DNA of 55,394 bases from Chloromonas sp. AAM2 (taxonomy: Eukaryota; Chlorophyta; Chlorophyceae; Chlamydomonadales; Chlamydomonadaceae). Under the pieces are notes generated by a model that was given only the letters and a program-made list of their open reading frames with translations, did not search any database and was not told the DNA's origin. The stretch is taken from positions 1-55,394 of the forward strand of contig QAXH01002655.1 of assembly GCA_004335635.1 (NCBI GenBank), written 5' to 3'. Positions 37,801 through 48,700 of this stretch are shown here, one piece after another. Position numbers and translations under genes: made by a program. Every line of letters starts with the position of its first letter. Within the stretch, counting starts at the first letter, position 1.

Positions 37801-40256
37801 TACCTGTGGGCGGCTGAGAAGCAGTGTTGTCTTGGCGTGCCTAGCTGTGCTGCTGCTGAGTCTTTTGACCGGCTTGCTTTTGCAGTGCTTTCGCCTCACC
37901 TCTGACAGTGGTTCTGACTTGCCGATAACGTCCACCTCCCCAATGATGACCTTGGTTCCCGGTGGCACGGTGATGTCAAACAGCTCTGCCAGCTTCTTGA
38001 CGCTCTGACCCACGATGTTGGCGTTAAGGCGGCCGTCAATAATGACCTTGGCGCGCACCTGTGCACAACAGGTTGGAAGATACAGTTCAGGGAGTCAGTC
38101 AAGTAGGTGTGGCAGGGGTCATCAGCTGCCATATCATCTGACATGTCAACGATGTGCTTTTCAGTTAGCCTACTGTGGCTCCGCTTGACATTCAGCAAGC
38201 GCTCAACGTCAATTCATCAACCAATTCAATCACAACAAAATACGTGGCGTCCAAGGCGCAATGTGCTCTCACCTTGACCTTCTCCTCCTCAGTCAGGAAG
38301 TAAGCACCGCGCAGCTGGAACTCCTTGCGCACGGCATCGTACACCTGAGCACACACACACACGGACACGCACGGCTTTGCGAAAAAGAAACCCTGGCTGC
38401 TTGTGATGCATAAAGTTACATTCTCAAGCTTTACCAGATGACAAGTTCTACCAAATGCCAAGCTTGACCAAATTACTAAATTATGCCAAAGAATAACAAG
38501 TTGTTCCAAATTATACCAAATGCCAAGTTCTACCAAATGCTACCTACCAAATGCTGAAGCGGTCCACTCAAGCACACCGGCTGATGGACAAACTGCCTTC
38601 TTGTCGAACTTTCACCTCCCCAGCTGGATAGACTATCCCTTGCTGCCGATCCATGGCTGTCACCTACCTTATCGACAACTACCACGCTCTGCTCCGAGGC
38701 GCAGATGACTCCATTGTCGAAGGTCTTGGACAGCAGCACGCTGCTCACAGCCATCTGGACGCTGGCCGTCTCATCAATAACCGCGGGTGTGTTGCCGGCG
38801 CCCACGCCCACGGAGGGGTGGCCTGACGAGTAGGCAGCCCGCACCATGGCAGGACCACCCGTGGCCAAAATTAAGGAAATCTCTGGAGCCTGCATCAGGG
38901 CCTGGCTGACAGGCAGGCTGGGCGATTCAATGAACGAGATGATATCAGCAGGTGCACCCGCAGCCACAGCGGCATCACGGACGATGCGTGCGGCCGCAAT
39001 GGTGCACCTGGCAGCACGTGGGTGGGGGCAAAGGATCAGGGAGTTGCGGGTCTTGAGCGCCAGCAGGGACTTGAAAATGGCGGTGGAAGTGGGGTTGGTG
39101 GTGGGCACAATGCCTGCAGCACAGGCACAAGTGTAACAGACAGGTTGCGTATACAAAGCTCTTCATGATGCGCCAAGCTTGCAAACCGTGAAATACCAAA
39201 CCTGTTTGTATGCAAGAAAAGCAAGCAGTCACTTACTCGCCCTGCCAAGAGAGGGCTTGCAGCGTGTGCCTTCATGATCTGCCATCACCAGCCTTGCAAC
39301 TCAACGACAACTCATGCGGTAGCCACACCACTGCAGAGACTTCAAGCCAGTTCCTCACCTGCGATGACGCCCACAGGCTCGGCCACCTTGTACATGCCAC
39401 CCCCCGGGTCAGACTCGACCACACCACAGGTCTTCTCATGCTTGTACTTGTTGTAAATGAACTCAGATGCAAAGTGGTTCTTGATCACCTGTAAGCGAGG
39501 AACAATGCAAACGATGAACTGGTTGTATTGCACATGCATCAGCGGCACGGAATAATCTCAAGCAATAAGAGGGGTAAACGTGCACGCGTGCGCACAACAG
39601 GATACAAACAGTCAGCTGCGAAAGCGTTGAGGATGCAATCGGGTGCTGCTGTGACAGATACGCACTGCTGGTGCGTATACAGGTCTACATGAAAATGCAG
39701 CTGCAAACAGGTAACGGATCAATGCAATTGCACTCTGCCATTACACACCTTGTCTTCCACCACACCCATGCGCGTCTCCTCAACAGCCATCTTGGCCAAA
39801 GGAATGCGCGCCTGGTTTGCTGCCAGAGCTGCAGCCTTGAAAATAACGTCCACCTGCTCCTGGGTGTAGGTGGAGTAGAGCTGCTGCGCCTGCCTGGACT
39901 TAGTTAGTGTCTCCTGCAGCTTGGCCAGCTGCTCGTCAGCCACAGGCTCGCGCAGCTTGGCTTTAGGCGCCTCCACAATGTTACTCTGGCTTCCAGGCTG
40001 TAGGCATGCAAAAGGCACTGTTGTTGCTCGTGCCGGTGCAGATGCAGATTTGGCAGTTCCGACACCCGACCCTGGACATCACGCTCACCGTGGAGACAGG
40101 CGCGGTGGAACCGGTGCTTGGTGTAGCGGGTGCAGGTGCTGTAGCTTCGCAACGAGGGCGTAAGATCATACGGCTCCTCCGGCATGGCAGGGCCGCTTTC
40201 GGAACTGCCCGCAGCTCCCTGGCCAAGCCAGCCATCTTGGCATTTTTGAGCAGCAT
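34889..40256 (-). CDS. ADHE: Bifunctional aldehyde/alcohol dehydrogenase (ADHE), organelle-targeted
   Basis: ADHE converts acetyl-CoA to acetaldehyde and then ethanol with two NADH, the fermentative branch used by green algae in dark anoxia. Thirteen exons keep phase: 40256-40089, 39997-39749, 39488-39359, 39113-38668, 38344-38273, 38058-37900, 37684-37484, 37273-36992, 36779-36615, 36445-36329, 36120-35892, 35750-35446, 35221-34889. They give about 951 aa. The first 56 residues are rich in Arg, Ala and Ser and lack acids, like a plastid or mitochondrial transit peptide. The acylating aldehyde dehydrogenase half has its catalytic Cys320 in FDNGVICASEQ. The iron alcohol dehydrogenase half has GGGSPMDAAK (615-624). 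Its iron ligands Asp724, His728, His794 and His808 show the same 4/66/14 spacing as E. coli AdhE. Both active sites look intact. A start at 40292, twelve codons earlier, is also possible. It is divergent from TAF10. Confidence 0.95.
38414..38555 (-). repeat. AT-rich degenerate repeat in an ADHE intron
   Basis: On the plus strand, variants of CAAGTTCTACCAAATGCCAAG and TTGACCAAATTA-like units recur about six times. They fill much of the intron between ADHE exons 4 and 5. The base composition is markedly more AT-rich than the surroundings. Confidence 0.7.
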
Positions 40257-42416
40257 ATTCACAACTGCAGCCAGAAAAGCATGCGATGACAAGAATCAAA
40301 GGCTTCTCCCTAGGCTCAAGCGCGATTACGCATATCTCCTGTGTTGGTGACAACAAAGCCGGAAGACGGCGACAATTGCACGTCGCGGTATGCTTGCTAT
40401 CATTCTATCAGCAGCATGGTTCAAAGAAAGTAGATGATTCCGTGATGGAATGTGTTTGAACATGGTGCTGGTTCCGACATGCATCAAAAGCGGTGCTGGA
40501 AGGTGCGTCGCTGGTAGGCGCAGAAGAATGCTCAGCGCTAGCGAAGGCCATGGGCAGCTGTACTCGGTGGCTAGGCAGTATCAGGACCTTACCTTGATCA
40601 CGACTTCTTTGTTGCAGACCAGGCAAAGTCCGGTATGCCTTGTCGTATGCCTTCCTTTTGTGTTGTGCACTGGCTCTTCTGGTCTGGGCCTTTTACCAGG
40701 CCTTTGACAACCTTTCTAGTCCGGACAGCACGTGCAATTTCAGATCAGTTCCGGAAGCCGTATACAGCCGGAATCCGTATGGTGGTTGTTGCTCAACTCA
40801 TTTGAGTTTCCGACACGGTTTGAGTGCCCCGTGGCGTCGACAACCTCGCAAGTTCTGCAGCATCAACCCCGCAAGATTGTGCAGGACTCTGTATCCTGCT
40901 GCCAGGCCATTTCCGTTCGTCAGGCAGGCGGGTGTTTTCGTGCAGCTGCACATGTAGGATGTCCATTCTGTAACAAACGAACTTGTTTTGACTCTCCCTT
41001 TGCTTGCTCGGAGAGCCAGCATGGCCTCGTCTGCCTCGCCCATCTGTTAGCATTTGGCAGGAATGCATGCCAGGAGGGTTAAGCTCGTGACAGCTGGTTT
41101 GTCCGCTTAAAGTTGCCTGTCTCACTGACTCTGCATGTCGACAATAGCAAGGCGGAGCAGGCCTTGGGCTGCGATTGCGCATGAGCAGCAAGGAGCTGGA
41201 GCAGTTCCCTCAAAAACACAGACAGTGCTGCTGGACCACGAGTGAAGAAAGAACATCCACTTTGTCCCACACATCACACAGACAGGCCATGAAGTAACGT
41301 CTTATGGCAAAAAATGCCGCTTAAATGATTGGAATTCGCTATCGACAGTTGATACTGTGAGAGTTGCCATTTCACTGGCTAACATTGACCTTGACCCTGA
41401 CAACCTGAACTCATGCCATTTATATGGCTTAAGGGATGCTTTTGGAGGGCGTTCTGTGGGGTGATGGCCACAAGGGCCTCACCACCCCTTGCTGACACGG
41501 CCAGATTCCGTGAGAAATTTCTACTGGGAGAAATTTTTGCAATTTGCGTTGGACTCCCTCCTTGTAAAGTCGTGGATTTTTTTGTTGCCACTGTCGCTAG
41601 GCATGACAGAGAGATAAACATTTCTGTCAAGACGACCTCGGACGCTGGACACAAGTACTGCATCCACTGGTTTCCAGGGTTGCACTGACAACCATTTCAT
41701 GTCTTACCCTGGCCATGACTGCCCGCTCATGCGTCATGATGCTGATGAGCAATGTGGCTGTACACGTGCTCAGAGTTGACAATGGCTAAAGCTCTGGAAT
41801 TCAATCACAGTTATGGCAGCCTTGTGCTGTTGGTTGTGCTGGCAGCCTTGTGCTCTTCCCGTGAGTGGCCTCAGGCCGCCATCTTTGGGCCTCTGGACGT
41901 TCTGTGTTTCTCAGTAGGACGCTGGCTTCAGGACAACAAAGCATGGTAAGGCACGTTCTGGGACAAAAGATGTGCGACTCACAGTGCTGATGTGTGTGTG
42001 TGTGTGTGTGTGAGTAGTGTTCTGCCACAGTGTGGGTAAGCATGGTAAGGCACAGTGCCACTCGCAGTTTGTTTCTACACTCACACCCAAACAAACCACC
42101 TCACACGTGAGCTGCGTTCAGCCTTTGCGCACGATCGGTGCTCGGGTACTCAGCATAGAGGTAACACAGGAAGTGTTAGGGTTAGTATCTGGCCTGTAAG
42201 CGTTAGTCGGCCTGCTTGGTGCCAACTGCCAGTGCTGATGTTTGACAGAGTCGTTGCTCACTGTAAACCAAAGGTCACTCAGAATTCTGCGAGCTAGGCT
42301 GTGAGAAAGACTGCACAATCTCCTAACGGCTTGCCCGAGACCTGGCCGTTTATTTTACACCCGTTGGACCGCCTAAGCGAATCAAGCAGTTGCTTTCGGT
42401 TGGCTGTTTCCAAATA
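40257..42416. promoter_or_regulatory. Divergent intergenic region between ADHE and TAF10
   Basis: This 2.1-kb region must hold the promoters of both genes. I see no defined element for oxygen response or core promoter. It contains a (TG)n run at 41991-42013, flanked by a repeated GCATGGTAAGGCA, and one block (about 41540-41570) shared with 44975-45020. A short frame at 41782-41949 has a hydrophobic start but no supporting homology. No confident exon is seen. Confidence 0.45.
41540..41570 (+). repeat. Short dispersed block shared with 44975-45020
   Basis: GCAATTTGCGTTGGACTCCC then TCCTTGTAAAG. The same words, split by a 15-20 bp insertion, occur near 44975-45020. The preceding sequence also shares GAGA(T)AATTT and GCAATTT. 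Confidence 0.55.
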
Positions 42417-43812
42417 ATGGGGTTCCTGATGGCGCTGCGCGATGCCGCTGGCGTGCTCCCAGCACACAATGTAACTATGGCCGCAAAACTACCTGAGGGC
42501 ACAGGCGCCCTGCTGGAGCAGCTCAGCGAGCAGCCCAACCTTGTGCCAGATGAGCTGACGCGCCACCTCATGCGCAAAGCAGGCCAAGACTGCAAGGACG
42601 AACGATTGTAGGAACCTCTGCTCAAAATAATTCAAAAGAACCTCTGAGAAAATAGACAGTGTGTACAGGTGCCCCCATGCACGTCACCATTTGCTATCAC
42701 CATGGATGACCATGCTTGCAGGGTTCGTCTGGTCAGCTTGGCTGCACAGCGGTTCATAGCCGAAGCCATCTTCGACTCGCTGCAGTAAGCGTCGTTGATT
42801 GTATGATGCCATGTACTGGATCGGACCACTGTACGCCACAGCCAGCTGCAGAGCCTGCTCATAGGACGTGCAAGAAGCCCTGCCATGCAGTCAACACTGG
42901 CGTGCATTTGCAAAGCTTGGCCGCTTGTTCCTGTGTGCCATGCCTGATTAAACTCAACAACAGCCGCTAACGCAAGACCACAATAGATAGACTCCAGATG
43001 CACCATCTGCTGGTACAACTGACAGCAAGTCTGGCTTGCTGCAGGTTGTGCAAGGCACGCCTGGCCAACAAGAAGCAGCTTAAGGCAGCGGGTTACCGGG
43101 ACAAGCGTGTGCTTACCACAGAAGACCTTGCCAAGGCTCTGCGTGAGGTGAGCGCTGACAAGGGATGTGCATGCCTTCTTTGACAATCCTACAGCCTTGA
43201 GGACCCGGAGGCTGCTGTGATGACAGGTATCCGACTGACACTTGAGCGTAACAGTCGGATGTGTTAAACAGGCACACTAGAAACTGCTGATTTGTCACAA
43301 GCTGACTTAAGGCTATCATGCCTGAACTGGAGGCTATCATGCCAGGTGCGTAACATGTTTTAGCCAGGCCCTCAGCCACCTAACCGAAGGGTTGACATTT
43401 TATCATTTTACAAGTTGCTAAGGCTTGCTGGGTTAGAGAGAATTCAGCCCGTCCAACAAGCAAGTCAAGTATGATCAGCCAAGAGAATCTGTAGCCACGA
43501 TGACTCCTGGAGGTGCTATCCTGCCTGCGAACCCAGTGTTCATGAGTGACCCTACCACATGCACCCAGGACAGATGCCACCAGGACGACCCTTAGTCCCA
43601 TGTGACGCCAGCTATGGTTATCGTGAGCCGCACTTCAGTTGCGTTGCTGCAGCTGAGTTCACGTGTCAGACCCATCGGTTGTCAGGTCATGGCGGGCATT
43701 GTTGTCTGCGTTTGCTATGCCTCTGCAGTTTGGCGTGAATGTGCGGCAGGCGCCTTACATTGTGGACGGGGCGGGAGCTCAGGCGGGCGCTAGCAGCACT
43801 GAGCAGAAATGA
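42417..43812 (+). CDS. TAF10: Transcription initiation factor TFIID / SAGA subunit TAF10
   Basis: TAF10 is a histone-fold subunit shared by TFIID and the SAGA coactivator; it pairs with TAF8 or TAF3 partners in the nucleus. Four exons keep phase: 42417-42607, 42722-42784, 43045-43147, 43729-43812, giving 146 aa. Family motifs are in order: LLEQLSEQPNLVPDELTRHL, RLVRLVSLAAQRFIAEAIFD, SLQLCKARLANKK and RVLTTEDLAKALRE, then FGVNVRQAPYIVDG. The last follows a 581-bp intron and matches the family's LREYGVN end, with Phe in place of the usual Tyr. The N-terminal extension common in animals is short here. An ATG twelve bases further in (42429) is an alternative start. Confidence 0.88.
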
Positions 43813-43860
43813 TTGGACAGTTGTGACAGGGCAAGGAGGCAGACAGAATTGTTCTATTCA

Positions 43861-43895
43861 AAAAACAAGATGTTCGCCAGTTCTGGAACAATTTT
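43861..43895 (-). repeat. Dispersed element end (copy 12)
   Basis: AAAAACAAGATGTTCGCCAG then TTCTGGAACAATTTTT. It is diverged at two core positions and has the left-end orientation, 49 bp after the TAF10 stop codon. Confidence 0.7.
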
Positions 43896-44370
43896 TGCGT
43901 GTGATACTGAGATGGTGTACGTTCGCCTTTCCAGTGCGATCACGGCCGCCGCATCCCAGTTCCTTGTGACTCAGTGATGAGATGTTTGAGGTTGTGGAGA
44001 GTCACATGACTTTGTCCATTTGTTTGTGGTGTATGCTGACACGGCTAAATTGTCAATATCAATTCATATCAACATGACTGAACAAACAGAACCGTCTATA
44101 GAAGACGTTTCACTGCCAACACTGTCGATGGTCCACATCACAACACTGGTTCCAGTTTTGGTTGTAACTGTATCCTGAGCTGACGTGCGCTGCTGCCTTT
44201 CGTAGGTTCCTACTCACCAAATGCAAATGCACCAAACGTTTATCAGTATATACACGTTGATTGTGAAGGTCAGCGCACTTCCGTTCACAATTGGGGCAGG
44301 TCTTCACGTGATTCTCAAAATTCAAACGGATCAAAATGGTGGCTTCTTTTCACATGAGGGGAGGGACTCC

Positions 44371-44456
44371 AGCCCGTCTAACCTACAAGTGAAGGGGATT
44401 GCGACACACCGTGATGGTGGTCACCCCTCCAAGGGCTATCCTGACCACATTTCACA
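44371..44456 (+). repeat. 95-bp dispersed repeat (copy C)
   Basis: AGCCCGTCTAACCTACAAGT is followed by GAAGGGGATT, GACACACCGTGAT, GGTGGTCACCC and GGGCTATCCTGACCA. This matches copy A over its whole length. Confidence 0.75.
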
Positions 44457-45187
44457 AAAGCGTCTTTTCAGGAATGGCATGCATGTTCAATACACATGCC
44501 GGAACTCCTGCTTGCTTTCATGGCTTTGCTCTCCTAGATTACAAGGCGGGAGTGCACACCACAAGCATGTGCACGAAAATAACTCAGTATTGAATGGAAT
44601 TGCTTCACGCATGTAAAGGGCAATTCCACGCTTATGATGACATCACACGTCACAAGCAAGAGTATTCGAAGAGACACGATGATGTCATCTGAAGAAGCAC
44701 GTGCCACCCATCATTCTCCTAAATTACTGTTTCACATTGTATGCACTGTGTATGTGCGTTGGACAATTGATGCAGAGGTGTGTTTGTCATGCTTTGAATG
44801 CCATGCTGTAAAGAATCGATTGTGGCCTTCTGCAACATGCATCAGCTCATGGGTGAAGTTCGGAAACACGTCAGAGTGAGAGTAAAGCTTGCGACCTGTC
44901 AAATCCGTGGCTTGCTGAAGTGGCTAGATTCCCCTTTACCAGGAGATAATTTCGCAATTTCGAAAATAGTTGATGTTTGCGTTGGACGTGCCGTCTGGTG
45001 TGCACTCCCTCCTTGTAAAGATCGGTTTAATATAACATAGAACGGAGAAGAGAGGAACTCAATCCCTACTCACAGCAAGCAAGACAGAATGCGCATAGAC
45101 ACAGCCTCATCACCTACTCAAACCATGCATGCAGAGGGGCCGCATCACACATTCCATACCGTGGTAGAACACCACTGAGAGTGTACC

Positions 45188-45260
45188 ACTTCAAAGCACA
45201 AAGAGTGGAACTGGATACCTGACAGGAATTGTCCCAGAACTGGCAAGATTCTTTTTTTTC
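45188..45260 (+). repeat. Dispersed element end (copy 13) with extended homology
   Basis: CTTCAAAGCACAAAGAGTGG, AACTGGATACCTGACAGGAA, then TTGTCCCAGAACTGGCAAGA and a T-run. The whole 70 bp aligns with 10148-10219. This shows that homology continues inward from the core and so defines a real element end. Confidence 0.8.
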
Positions 45261-45703
45261 TTGCCGTCAGGTTACATCGGCGTTACCATGCAAGCAACCG
45301 TACTTGAGCTGCCGTAGACGAGATTATGCCGGGCCCCGAGGAACTGTGTGAATGGCCGCAAGCATCAGCACTTACCGTAAAGCCACCAGCTGCGCCTAAG
45401 CTTGCATTCCGCCACAAGGATACGTGAAGTCGAAGCGGACCATGACGTTCCACCTTCCTCTCAGTACTCCGCTTGACCAAGGCATATTAGGGTGACACGT
45501 GGTCATTGGGTGGTGGTCGCGGTGAGCGTATCTTATCAAACCGAGCGGTTGCCTGAGATAACAGCACGAGGAAGTGCCGAGTGTACATGTGCTTGCATGG
45601 CCTGCGCATGGGAAGCCGTCACTGGGAATCGTACGCGTTATCAGGCCCACATTCAACTTGCATCATCTCTGTTGCGTTCTGTGCAGGGGAAGCTTCGGAC
45701 GTC

Positions 45704-48700
45704 ATGCAGAGCGGAGATGTTCCGGCACATGACATACTGGATGAATCTTTTGCAGCCACATGGCTGCCACTGCCAAGCATGCTGGAGGGCATGCTGAGTA
45801 AGTCATGCAGCTGGCATGGAGGAGGCAAGCCTGCAGCCATCGAAGCACTGTTGACGTGCACAGACCACCCTGCAGCTGATACTGAGGAGTTGAGCCAAGT
45901 ACCAGCCTCATCGGATCCTGGGACAGGCCACTCCAAAATCAAAGCTGTCTATGACGTGGCCACGGAGCCTTGCCTGCCTGCTCAGCGTCCTCGCTGCTCA
46001 GCGCCTGAACCCAGACCAGCCAGTAAGCCATCACAGCGCTGTTGTGCAGTGGACTCGCCAAGCAAGCCATGCTCAGTCAGTGGCACAGCCCCGCCACCAC
46101 GTCTCTCCGTTTGTTCGGACACCACTTCAACGCCACTGCCACGCTTGTCAGCATGCTCTGTCGGCAGCACTCAACCGCAGCATGTTTCGACGTGTTCAAC
46201 AGCCAGCACGCCAGCACGACCCCACCCCAGGCTGTTCTCTGACATCCGCAAAACACCTAGCAAGCAAGGAGCTGGCCTGCCAGTAGGTGGTGTCGAGCCT
46301 ACCAGGCAGCCAGGGCAGCTGCACCACGAGAGAAGGAGCAGCAGGACAGGAGCTGGCTTGTCTTCACCAGCTGGCCTGCCAACAAAAGCAAGCCCAATGC
46401 GGCATAGTCTGGGGCCTGTGACGGCAGCACCGTACAGCAGCAAGAGGGAACGTGCGCAGGCATACGCACAGCAGGTGGCGAGCAGGCGGCCCGGCCTCCC
46501 GCGTGATGACACTCCCGCTTCAGGCACTGCCCACCCCTCCCCCGTCCATTCCCGCTTGAGCCTCCAAAACCTCGAGCAGGCCATTGGCATCTCAGAGGAT
46601 GTGGTGCCACAGGCGCTAAGCCCGACATCATGCTCCATCAGCAGCCTGACTCACAAGCCGCCCATCACGTCAGGATGTGTGCACCGCATCGCCGCTAGCC
46701 CAATCGCTCCCGCTCTTGGGCCTCCAGCCTCCTCACCCCTGACGGTGGGTTCCGCTGACTGCTCCACTCTGACCATTGCTGACGCTCTCAGACCTGACTC
46801 GGTGGCTGGCAGAGCGCGGCGTGCATCCCGTGAGCCCTGCTCCTCTGACATGACCCCGAGGCAGCGTGATCTACAGGCCAAGCTGGCCATCAAGGACGGA
46901 ACAGTCAAGAATCTGCACAGTGAGCTGGCCAAGGCAGTGGCGCAGCTTGCACACACACAGGTGCGGAAACTATAAGAAAGAGAAGCCCTTCTGAGACAAC
47001 TGTGTGTGCCTCTCCGACCGGCAAGCTGGGCAGCTGCTTTCTCACAGCTTGTAGGGAATCAGGGCTCGCTCTCTAAACCGATGCAAATCACAGGTCACCC
47101 GAAAAAGGTCTGAATCTGAGAACACTCCAGAAGTCTGCAGTTAGCGCTGCCAATGCTTGCTCTAACACTTTGCGGTCACAGCAGATTGAGGTCACTCATG
47201 CGGCGGCCAGCACTGAACGGCTGGTGCAGATGTAGGTCGTTGCACCCTTATCACCTGCAGGCAGGAATGTCAAACCACGCATCTGTGGCCGTCTGTCCTT
47301 GTGATTTCAGAGCCTGCAGCAGGAGTTGTCCACGACTGTGCACGACTTGATGCGCTGCCAGGACGACGTGCTTGCGTCCCAAGAGGCACAGCGTGTTGCG
47401 GAACGTTGTGCCCGGGCGGCAGAGCTCGCGCCGGCAGCAGGGCAGCACAACCTGGCCGACAGCATTGGAGAGATGACGCCAGCGGGCAGAGACAGGGATA
47501 AATCCGAAAGCCAAACGGTGAGACGGGCACCCGCAACTGTCGGAAAGCAAGCACTGGTTGCGTACCATACTGGCCTGTCTGGTTTTGTCTCAACGTATGG
47601 CTGGTCATGTCAGGCACCTTGCAAGCGTCCGTTCCAACATCCGCGATTTTCGGTTGCGCCGGTTGGTTCGGCCCACCAACCTGCTCTGCTTTCGCAGGTG
47701 AATCGGTGTTCGGACCTGCGCTGGAGCAGTAAGCGCCTGTCAGTCTCAGTCTCAGAGGCACAGCTGGTGGAGGAGCGCGATCGTGCCGGCCGCCCATTTG
47801 CTGAACTGCAGCAGCGGCTAAAAGAGTCGCGCACTGCGGAACATGAGCTGCGGCAAGCCCTGCAAGTGGCTCGACTAGAGCGCGTCCGCTCCACACAGGA
47901 GGCATCACGTGTGCATCATGTAGGCTTTGAGGCACAGAAACGTAGTCATACATGCCAGCTTGCGCGTTTGCAGCTGGTAATTGAAGCCCAATCTCGGCAA
48001 ATGCAAGCCATGCAAGACAAGCTCCAACACTCTGCGGGCGAGCAACACGTGAGTCAGGCAACAGAGCATGCATCACCTACATTGCCGAAGGATTTGGATC
48101 AGGTTGGCAAGCATCCCTTGGCAGCACACGAGTCTGGCAGCAAAGGCGATGTGTCGGTTGCGTCTACAACTACTCCTATCCTCGCCGGTGACGCAGCGCA
48201 AACAAGTGCGGCAACCAGTGCCGCACTTCTGGCCCGGGGGCCGCGAGGTTCAGGCATGGCGACAGCCGTACTATCACGACCGCAGGCACACCCGTCCTTG
48301 AGCAGCAGCGAGGCTGCTGAGCAACCTTCAGCTTGTGATGCCCTGCAAACCCGGGTGACAATCACCACTGGAGTAGTGCAGCTCGTGGCACAGCAGACCG
48401 CGGAGGATTCGCTGCTTGCACTATCCTTGCCTGTGGCAGCGTCTTGTGGGCATACGCCTGATCAATGCACGGCAGCAGTAGTGGCATCTGTGGCACAGTT
48501 TGACGAGCGATTGCAGGGAGCAAAACGGAGTGCGGAAAAGCAACGGGAGATCGCACAGCGGGAGGCCATGCAGCGTGATGCAGCAGAGAAGCAGATTCAA
48601 AGCCTGATGCAGCAGCTGCAAACCCTACAGCAGATGACCACAGATCAGCAGGTTAGGCTGCATGCTGCTGTTGAAAAACAGCATGCCGCAGAAAAGGAAG

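Larger units (their letters stand above)
43813..45703. other. Repeat-rich spacer between TAF10 and the coiled-coil gene
   Basis: The spacer holds element ends at 43861 (-) and 45228 (+), which together could bound a 1.4-kb insertion. It also holds copy C of the 95-bp repeat (44371-44456) and the shared block near 44975-45020. No exon is recognised. Upstream exons of the coiled-coil gene may lie after about 45260. Confidence 0.45.

Noticed and set aside
40640..41949. Short plus-strand frames with hydrophobic stretches (40640-40957, 41782-41949)
   Set aside because: They have no homology, poor starts and no consistent splice partners, and lie in a divergent promoter region. They are kept only as chance frames.
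43148..43230. TAF10 ending by read-through of the exon 3 donor, or a fourth exon at about 43195
   Set aside because: Read-through lacks the conserved YGVN-like end, and the 43195 acceptor gives an immediate stop in phase. The exon at 43729 restores the family ending.
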